DNA from: Dentipellis sp. KUC8613
Taxonomy: Eukaryota > Basidiomycota > Agaricomycetes > Russulales > Hericiaceae
Direction of reading: 5' to 3'
NCBI GenBank assembly: GCA_002286715.1
Contig: NSJX01000001.1
Coordinates: forward strand, 2,406,829-2,470,828
Length of the DNA: 64,000 nucleotides
In this document: positions 57,001 through 64,000 of the stretch, piece after piece
Position numbering within the stretch: the stretch's first letter is position 1
Layout of the letters: each line of letters begins with the position of its first letter
The notes under the pieces: generated by a model
Databases searched by the model: none
Seen by the model: only the letters and a program-made list of their open reading frames with translations
Told to the model about the DNA's origin: nothing
Program-made: the position numbers and the translations under genes

Positions 57001-59111
57001 CAGGTTTGTGTTGGACAGCGAGCGCGTAAAAGCTGGATGAACGGTCGATATCAGTCACAGGATCAGTATATCTGCGAAATTTGCTGGAGAAGCATACTGG
57101 ATAGCTTCAGATATTTTCCCTCTGTCCTTCAACACCGATCCCAAGTTGGTGAGCAGGTGCGGGTGCGTCGAATCCATCAGCAGCCCTCTTTCGTAATAGA
57201 GTTGGGCGAATGCCGAGCCGTCCAGAGGCTCGCGCTGCCCGGACAGATTGGTGACCATCCGCGTAAACGAAAGACTAGACAAGAAAATTCCGAGATTATT
57301 GTAAGTTCCAGGCGCAGGAGATAGCGCAAGACCCAGATACGACAACAGAAGGAGTAACGTAGGAGTGCATCGGATGGAAGTCCCTGATCCATCAAGAATC
57401 AAGTCTCGCCCGATGAAAGAGTCCTGCAGGCGGGTGGCCAAACTCAGAATGATAGTGCTCGTCGTCAGATGGGATTGCTGCCGGACGCTTTTAGCGGGTG
57501 GATCCAGGCGTTGTCCTTGAGTTCTACTGCAGATGGCTGGCAAGACACCAGCGGATGTGGGGAAGAGGATCGAGGGAAGTCGCAGGGCTTCCTCCGGGCG
57601 CAAAGGGACAGTTGGGAATGTGCCGCGACCCTCGATAAGCAAAGCATCACGTAGCCGCTTTCCGCACGCGTGCACGATCTGCAAGACATCCACACCAGGT
57701 GAAGCGAGGCGACGTATGATTCCCTCGCCATGGGTGGCGACCAGAGCATCGTATATCGGCTGGTCGAATGGCTGGTCGCGACCCAAGCTCATGCTCAAAC
57801 CTACTAAGCACGTTGCCACGATCAGATCGATGAGGTGATAGCTCTCGGAATCCGTATACGGATGAGGCGGCCGTATGGCCAGCTCGACTGCAGTGCTGTA
57901 GCCCGTTAGCGATGATACCGAAGAGCCTCCCTCGGCCATCGACAGCAGCTTCGCGTTGGTGTAATAGACCCATTGCAGGTGGTATAATTCTTCTGCGATG
58001 ACTGGTGTCAACAAGCGGCCGTCTGTATCCACGTTACTTGTGATGACGAATTGGCAGAGGTTGAATGCCTCTTCATTTACCGAAACATTGTTTGCGAGGC
58101 GTTCGGCATCCATGGCCAGTGCCATAAGGTTCTCCTTTTCGCATACAAAATTAATGACAATGGCGATGACCTGACGAGGCACGTACAACTACCACCCAAT
58201 AATAAGGACGCAAGCGCAGAGCGGACCACCAGGACTGATAGGCATCCGATGCACGGCCCATTGCGCGCAGTGTGGTCCCAACATTACACAGCGCTTCGAC
58301 CTGCTCAGGCAATAGAATTAACATGCCGAACGAAATTAATATAGAGGACACTTGCATAATTAGGATCCGTTGATGAAATCTGTCGATTGACCAACAAGCT
58401 CGCCTCAAAGTCGCCCAGAGAGAAGTGTACACAACCGAGGAGCAGCAGGATCGCGGAGTAGGCTGGATGCAGAAGCCTCAAAGACGACAGGATCGGCAGG
58501 AGACCGGCGGTGAATGTTTCATCCGGCGACCGATTGCGGGATATGGCGGCTGCGCGTGGTACATGCGATAGACCAGAGGTTGAGCTACGCGTGGACTCTT
58601 CAAATAGCTTGTACGCGTAATTCAAGACTGCATCTCTGACGGCTGCGTCGGCAAAAGGGTTTCCTGCTGCAGATGGTTGAGAGGGCGAGGCAGCCTGTTG
58701 CACGCGCACGAGTGGTAAGAGACCCGGCGAGACGGGGAGCCCCGATGCGATGATCCCGCCGCCAACTAGAGGCGAGAAGGTTTCCATGGGCAAGAACGTC
58801 GAGCCCTCAGAGAGCGCTAGACAGCATCGGTGAGTTGGGTTTGGTAAAAGCAGATAACAGGGCTACTGACAAGGTAGCGAAGTGGGGATGGCTATTGGAG
58901 TGTTCGATACATTTGAAAGCTCAGCTGTGAAATCAGGCGAGAACCATCGGTCATGGCTCTGTAAGCGGGCACTGGAGGGGTCAAGAGACAAGGTAGATGG
59001 CGCGACTGGGAATTCTTGATATGATATAGGCCACTGGTCGGGCGGCCGGGCCAGATAGTTTATGCTGTCCGGGAGGGACACCGGCGGCTGCGACGTGGGA
59101 TGACTTGTCAT
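54013..59111 (-). CDS. O-GlcNAc transferase (GT41) with TPR repeats
   Basis: Nucleocytoplasmic enzyme that transfers GlcNAc from UDP-GlcNAc to Ser/Thr of proteins. Exon 1 is 59111-58871 (MTSHPTSQPPVSLPDSINYL); exon 2 is 58816-58356. TPR-type segments include EALCNVGTTLRAMGRASDAY, HLLTNLGSVLKDRGKISEAI and GRPGDSIEYFKRALAAKPDF. A fungal linker with TYNNLGIFLSS precedes the catalytic half: LNIGYVSADL, VYATNGSDGSSHRRHIEEES, NLGGYTKASRNDIFASCPAP with GFAG, VIFASFNQLYKIDP-like sequence, NGVLWLLRFPAAGEEHLKR, FSDVAPKAEHIARGHIADLF and ALWSGLPFLTWPKYSYKMSS. The domain order matches animal OGT and plant SPINDLY. More than a dozen introns, one with a GC donor (58355) and two flanking 9-nt exons. No break was found; the reading frame can be followed end to end. 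Confidence 0.93.
54871..54879 (-). other. 9-nt microexon (Ile-Asp-Pro) in the O-GlcNAc transferase
   Basis: ATCGATCCG on the minus strand between an acceptor CATAG and donor GTAAGTG. It supplies IDP of the family motif FNQLYKIDP, so skipping it would delete three conserved residues without shifting frame. Confidence 0.8.
54948..54956 (-). other. 9-nt microexon (Leu-Tyr-Lys) in the O-GlcNAc transferase
   Basis: CTTTACAAG on the minus strand between TTCTAG and donor GTAAGCG. It supplies LYK of FNQLYKIDP, directly before the IDP microexon. The two together encode six consecutive conserved residues. Confidence 0.8.
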
Positions 59112-60467
59112 CGGAGATGTTCTGACGATTGTTGGACGAAGTAAGTCGGGGCGGAGATAACAGACGTGTTAAGGAAAGTGAACGGAAGGGTTGGGCTGCC
59201 TGGAGGCGAGGGTTTCTAATCTTTCGCGTGCGCTGACATTCGCACGGCCCGAAATCTAGGAGCGAGAATAATACTGGGCAATTACGATGCCAGTGAGCGT
59301 GGGATTTCCACGCCGCGTCAGCTTGGAGCATACGTCGTCAGAGCTTGCGTAACAGAGCGGACACCGTAAAATGGTAAAATATGGCATAGGGCTGCGGAAA
59401 TGGTGTACACCATGCACAATGCTGCGACAGTCGGGGTCAGAGAAAAGTTGTAGAATGGTTGCTTTGCAGGTATTAATGCGATTACCTTCGAGATAATTTA
59501 TAGGGGAGACCAGCACATGTCTACCGCAAGCAGATTTAGACTGTATTTCAATATTCCCTCTCCATAGGGGTCGTGATTCCGACCCGTCGGCGCTATATGT
59601 ATGGATCATTTTCCGGTGCTGCAGGCATACCAAAGTCAACGTTTTATCGGCCAAAAAGATTAAGGAGGACTTCCCTTCCACCATTGAACAGTTCTCTCCC
59701 ACTGACAAAATATCCGAAAAGATATCACATTGCATATAGCAAACTCGATAGCTACGATGGAACTTGCGGGCGCGAGGGAGAGTTCTTGAAGACCTAATAG
59801 ATCGAGAACTTTGTCAGCGCTCCTCCGGAGGCAGGCTTCAATCGATGAGCGCAACCAAAGGTCATGGCAGGCCACTGAGATTCGTAACACACGTGAGAAA
59901 GAAATATGTGAAGGAACGCACCACTGGTGGCTCCGAAGATCGAAGCACACCGCACCAAAGCAACCTCCAGCTAGGAGGTCTATGCGAAGGGAAACATACA
60001 ATTTGGTTAGTATGTCGTTGTTCAAGCATGAACATGCGTCCAGTCAGAGGAGAAGGGGCCTGTGAAACCTGTTGCTACACATAGAACTCGTACGTTTCAG
60101 TGGATCGCGGAGTATTCCCGAAAGCCGGCCTTGAATATGCCTCCACAGAGGCAGTCGTGGAAGACATCTGAGTTGCCAAACAGGCCGTAAGATTCACTAA
60201 AGCGTGCCAGCAGTGAGTTTGGCTTGCAACGATGTTGTATGAGCAGAGTGAAAGACATGCAAGAAGCAAAGTGTCATTTGGTTGCGGCGGCGGCGGAGCT
60301 CTGTGACGGGGGGAGGTCGGCCCGGCCGGACCGTCGCTGAGACACCACAGTGAATTCGTCGGAAAGCGGCTTTCCAACGTTCACTAATGAATCTACAGAC
60401 GGTATAACACTTCTACTAGCCATCGTGATTTTATTGATATCGTCCTCACATATTACTCCGCGTCACC
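59112..60467. other. 1.36-kb region; possible uncharacterised minus-strand gene
   Basis: Minus-strand open frames of 159 codons (59256-59735), 121 codons (59660-60025) and 100 codons (60075-60377) follow one another. Contents such as SLIFLADKTLTLVCLQHRKM and FGAVCFDLRSHQWCVPSH have a beta-propeller-like look. I could not join them into a model or recognise a family. The promoters of the OGT gene (-) and the RRM gene (+) must also lie here. Confidence 0.3.
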
Positions 60468-61836
60468 ATGTTTGCGTGCGCATACCACTCGACGACGTCA
60501 TGTTCTGAGAACAGCATTCGTGCAGCGTCTCGTTTCTCAAGGTACGCGGCATTCAAATAATATACTCACATACTCTGACATTCCTCGAGAACAGAATAGC
60601 CAACTTCTCCCTTAACTCCCATCGGCACCCTCCACAAGCCGTCGCTCACAACGCAAGAAATCATCCGCATAACAACCACGCACGGAGCCCTCGACGGCAT
60701 GCATACCACTCGCGCCCCGCACCATTCCTAAAACCCGCATACCTCTCCGCCTCTAAACCCGCCTCGATACCGGAACCCACCCCCTCCCCAACCCTCGCCT
60801 CCATCGCCGACGCCGCCCTCGCACCCCCCTCCTCCCCCGCGCGCAAGCGTCCCCCCGCGCACCAGCGCACCGTCTGCGTCTCCAACCTGCCCGCCAACAT
60901 GTCCAAGGCCTCCCTGCGCGCACTCTTCGCGCAACACGGGCTCGTGCGCCGCATCGAGTGCAGCGGCGGCGGCGCGATCAGCGCGGACATCGAGTACGAG
61001 CACGCCGCGAGCGCGGCGAAGGCGCTGCGCGCCGCCGCGGACGCGCCGCCCGTGCTCGCGGGCGTCGAGCTCGTCGTGTTCCGCCCCGTGCGCGCCGCGG
61101 CCGTGAGCACGCGGCTGCCGGAGGACGGCGCGGCGGAGAAGTGGCGCCGGAAGCACCCCGACGAGGCGCGCGCGGAGGTGATGGTGCTCGTCGTGCGCGG
61201 GTTCGGGCCGCTCATGGGTGCGCAGGATCTGGCGAACAAGTTCGCCGCGTATGGGCGGGCGTATGGCGTGGACATCCGTGCGTCGCTTCCTCCTCCTTCG
61301 CTCTTGCGTGCTGTTGGCAAGTGTCTGATGAGGTGCGTGTAGACCCCATGCGGCTGTTTGCGCAGATCGCGCTGCCCGGGAATGACACGCTCGCGGACGA
61401 GATTATCACGGAATGCGAGCACGACCCGCTCGTCGTGCGCGGGCGCATTGTCGAGGTCAAGAAGGGCGCATATTGGGGGCAAAAGTGGATTGATGTGTCT
61501 CAGAAAGGGAAACAGGCTTCCCAAAATAAAAAACTGAATCCAGAGGCGATAGACGTGACCTACGAGACCGTCGTGCCAGAGACCCGGCCGGAGGTGTCGG
61601 AGCTGATGGCGAAGGAGCGTCAGTCGCGCAGAGCAGAGCGCTGGGAGCAGGGGCATCTCAAGAGCAGGCAGGCCAAGATGAATGACACGGTGAGTAAGGC
61701 TGAGGAGATGAGGCTCGAGTGGCTGGCGCAGCTAGATGAAAAGCTCACGGAGGGGAAGAAAGCGGGTACGCAGGAGCGGGAGGAACAGCAGGCGGCGGTA
61801 ACGGAGGAGACAGAGCCCTCAATAGCTAAGACATAG
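60468..61836 (+). CDS. RRM-domain protein, probably mitochondrial
   Basis: Exons 60468-60541, 60595-61277 and 61322-61836 join in frame to 423 residues. The N-terminus (MFACAYHSTTSCSENSIRAA then SRFSRIANFSLNSHRHPP) is rich in Ser, Arg and His with no acidic run, as expected of a mitochondrial presequence. An RNA-recognition motif follows at about 130-205: RTVCVSNLPANMSKASLRAL (RNP2), then GLVRRIECSGGGAISADIEY with a degenerate RNP1 and AASAAKALRAA. A second, RRM-like unit starts VMVLVVRGFGPLMGAQDLAN. The C-terminal third is charged and helical (KERQSRRAERWEQGHLKSRQ, MRLEWLAQLDEKLTEGKKA), probably coiled coil. It may act in mitochondrial RNA processing or translation; this is inferred from domain and presequence only. 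Starts further inside (for example 60899) would remove the presequence. Confidence 0.78.
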
Positions 61837-62045
61837 GTGAACTCCACAATTGTACATATATAGTGCATCGCTGGAATTCATTCTGTGCGGGGCGTAGTAG
61901 CTGACCTCACCTCTTGTCAAGTTGCCGGTGTTCTGGTCTCAATTATCTGCTCCTTCGCGAGTTCGCGATTTGTCCGTACCGAACCATCTACATAAGCCGT
62001 ATAGTCTACAAGCTCTATGTCACCAAACTATCTACCCTCCACCTC
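61837..62045. other. 3' spacer between convergent genes
   Basis: Short spacer between the RRM gene (+) and the carrier gene (-). No feature seen. Confidence 0.5.
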
Positions 62046-63652
62046 TTAGATATACGGTGGGCCGAGCGCTACCGAACCAAGATTAGCCCATGTTCGGGAT
62101 AAACGCACAGGAGGGAACCGACCTTTGCGGAAGACGTCGAGTGTGAACTCGACGACGAGGAGCAGCACACCACCTCCGGGGGCGAGACGGAGCACCTTGG
62201 GCACAAAGCCCTTGTAGAGCGCTGCGGGACCCTCTTCACGCATGATCGTCATCAGCCTGAGACGCGACCAGTCTCGGTAAGCATCATACGACAAAAGACG
62301 AGGAACGGAAAGGCCTACGCAGGGTATGTCCAGTTGTACTTGGGCACGACACCCGGGACGCGGGCGCCACCCTGTATACGAGACTTCACGACCTACAAAA
62401 GGAAACAACCAATGAGGGAAGGTCACTAGTGAGGGAAAAGACGGAACATACATCGAAAGGAGTGTTCAGTGCGGTGCCAACGAAGCCGCCGATACCACCG
62501 GAAATGAAGTTGTTCATAAGCTCAGCCGAGGGACTCTGTCGAAGGGCCTTATTCAGAAATAGGAAGACGGAATCGCAAAAGGTACATACGTCGGGCTTGG
62601 GCAGCAAAGCCTTGACCTGATGAATTGAACCGAAGTAGCCACCGTTCCACCACACGTGTCTATAGGGAACCACTCTCAGTGACAAAACGCGGGTCAAGCA
62701 GATAGATGCGCATACCGCCAGAAAGTCGCCTCCATTCCCGCGTAAAGACCGAGGAGTCCATCCTTCTTCACGATGTGACGCACAACATCCAGCGGGCCAG
62801 CGAAGGTGCTGGACTTGTCCTGCAGCCTGAAGTCCCACATCAATTTACGGGCTCAGGAGGCCGAATGGAAAAGAAGAGGCCCTACTTAATTTTGACGAGC
62901 TCAAAGGGCACAACGACGAAACTCTCGGTCGCGCCGGCGCTGCAGCCAGTAAGAATCGAGAGGTTACGCGTCATCTTCTCCTCGCCGGTCAAGTTCCGGA
63001 ACGTCTTTCCCCAGAAGTCATTCGCGGCGCTGCGGGAGAAGGTGTAAGATGCCCGGAACAAGGATGGGGAGAATCGGAGGGCAGGGCGTACAATTTCGTG
63101 GCACGCTTGGGCGCCTCGAGAAGGAGCGGTGGAACGAGACCTAAAGTGTAAATCGTGAGGAACACGGTGCAGAAGAGAAGGTGAGGTATGTACCTCGGTA
63201 GAGACGGCCAAACCTGATAATATGTCGGAAATGAGAACATTACTTGAATGACACGAGTCAGAAATGAGTCACGCACCCTTCCTCCTTGATGATAGACTGG
63301 AACGATCCAAACAGGCCCTTAGACTTGCCAGTCTCCAGCTGCATACGCGTCTTGACCTGCACACATGAACTATGACGACGCGCCGCATGGAGAAATCGAA
63401 ATAAACACTCACGACATCTGCAAACTACGCGTCAAGCTGCAGCACACGTTGTATACGTCACCAGAGCTTACCAAGAGGGTAGAACGTCAAAATCTCCGAG
63501 ATACCAGCAATCGCACCCGCCGCAAACGTTACGGGGAACGGCAAAGCTGCGAATTCAGAAATGGCGGTCAGCACACCGTTGCCCCCCCAATGAAAGCGCG
63601 ACCAATGGTCACACGAGCATGATGCAAACGTACGTTTCTTCTGCGTAGACAT
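62046..63652 (-). CDS. ODC1: mitochondrial 2-oxodicarboxylate carrier (SLC25 family)
   Basis: Inner-membrane antiporter exchanging 2-oxoadipate and 2-oxoglutarate, linked to lysine and glutamate metabolism. The start at 63652 gives MSTQKK, then PLPFPVTFAAGAIAGISEIL. The three repeats of the family each carry the P-x-[DE]-x-x-[KR] signature: YPLDVVKTRMQ, VVPFELVKI and NTPFDVVKSRIQ-type. Further ODC-like sequence includes VPPLLLEAPKRATKF, LTGCSAGATESFVVVPFELV, GLLGLYAGMEATFWRHVWWN and YPALATIMREEGPAALYKG. The last exon supplies ALGPPYI after DVFRK, as in other fungal ODC proteins. About nine introns. The first signature motif depends on a 5-nt exon at 63413-63417. The yeast paralogue ODC2 is an equally valid name. 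Confidence 0.93.
63413..63417 (-). other. 5-nt microexon in the carrier gene
   Basis: ATGTC on the minus strand between acceptor TTTGCAG and donor GTGAGTG. With the preceding G (exon ending CTTG) it gives GAT GTC, the Asp-Val of PLDVVKTRMQ. The next exon starts GTCAAGACG. No longer exon in this interval preserves the family signature. Confidence 0.78.
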
Positions 63653-64000
63653 TCCGTTTCAAGTTTGAAAATACACGCGTATGTCACCGAGAAGGAGGGA
63701 AAGAGAAGAGAACTGGCGAAGAGCAGAAGCAGACACTCGGATGCGGGGTAACCAAGAATTGTAGTCTCGTTCCCAGCCGTTCTAGAGGGGGGATCCTTGC
63801 GCTCTGTATCCGAGGAGTGTGGTACCAGTGAGATATCGAGTGGCGCAATCGGATGTTACCGAGACGGAGATCAAAGGCGGAGTCAAAAAAAGTGGTCAGT
63901 TCGCACGCATGGATCCCCCTCTAGAACGTCTGGTGTACTTCGTATAGAGAACCGTACACCGTGACCTTATATAATCAATATGGAGCGTCATGTGAGTGAA
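63653..64000. promoter_or_regulatory. 5' flank of the carrier gene
   Basis: Upstream region on the minus strand. ATTATATAAGG as its reverse complement near 63966-63975 could be a TATA box, but it lies about 315 bp before the start codon and may belong to a gene outside the window. Nothing else recognised. Confidence 0.4.

Noticed and set aside
58135..58186. An apparent ultra-short 16-25 nt intron in the O-GlcNAc transferase
   Set aside because: A normal 52-nt intron (GTACGT to GAAAAG) gives the conserved YYW...ENLMALAMD junction in frame.

Overview
This window looks like nuclear DNA of a filamentous basidiomycete, probably an Agaricomycete. The signs are GC-rich coding sequence, genes cut by many 45-70 nt GT-AG introns, basidiomycete-type families (two tandem DUF6534 membrane proteins, a STE12 factor with C-terminal zinc fingers, a fungal O-GlcNAc transferase), and spliced tRNA-Leu genes. 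No virus, CRISPR array, rRNA or intact transposon was recognised. Coordinates of multi-exon genes span start to stop codon; exons were inferred by eye from reading frame, splice sites and family conservation.

1-24 kb is gene-dense. In order: the 3' part of an MFS transporter (+); a small unknown gene carrying a GTCGTT microsatellite read as poly-valine (+); two tandem DUF6534 seven-helix proteins (+); a membrane-anchored aspartic protease (-); glycogen phosphorylase (-); a gene-poor 3.4 kb stretch; an F-box/LRR-like gene (+); three intron-containing tRNA-Leu genes; a two-finger C2H2 protein (+); and an aldo-keto reductase (+).

24-53 kb is dominated by non-coding DNA around one conserved block. 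STE12 (+) and VPS36 (-) are convergent, and a single-pass membrane protein (+) is divergent from VPS36. STE12 has about 13 kb of upstream sequence with no recognisable gene. That stretch is full of short tandem repeats and of good splice-donor motifs on both strands. Two diverged copies of a ~2.6 kb sequence in opposite orientation (about 25.8-28.5 kb and 48.9-51.5 kb) flank the block; they share a perfect 14-bp palindrome. I found no protein that explains them, and they are the best candidate here for something undescribed.

52-64 kb is again gene-dense: a YCII-domain protein (-), a second tRNA-Leu pair (-), a full-length O-GlcNAc transferase (-), a probably mitochondrial RRM protein (+) and a mitochondrial 2-oxodicarboxylate carrier (-).

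A recurring theme is very short exons: 5 nt in the carrier, two consecutive 9-nt exons in the O-GlcNAc transferase, and 10-, 16- and 18-nt exons shared by both DUF6534 paralogues. Two introns appear to be GC-AG. Automatic gene callers would probably mis-model these loci.
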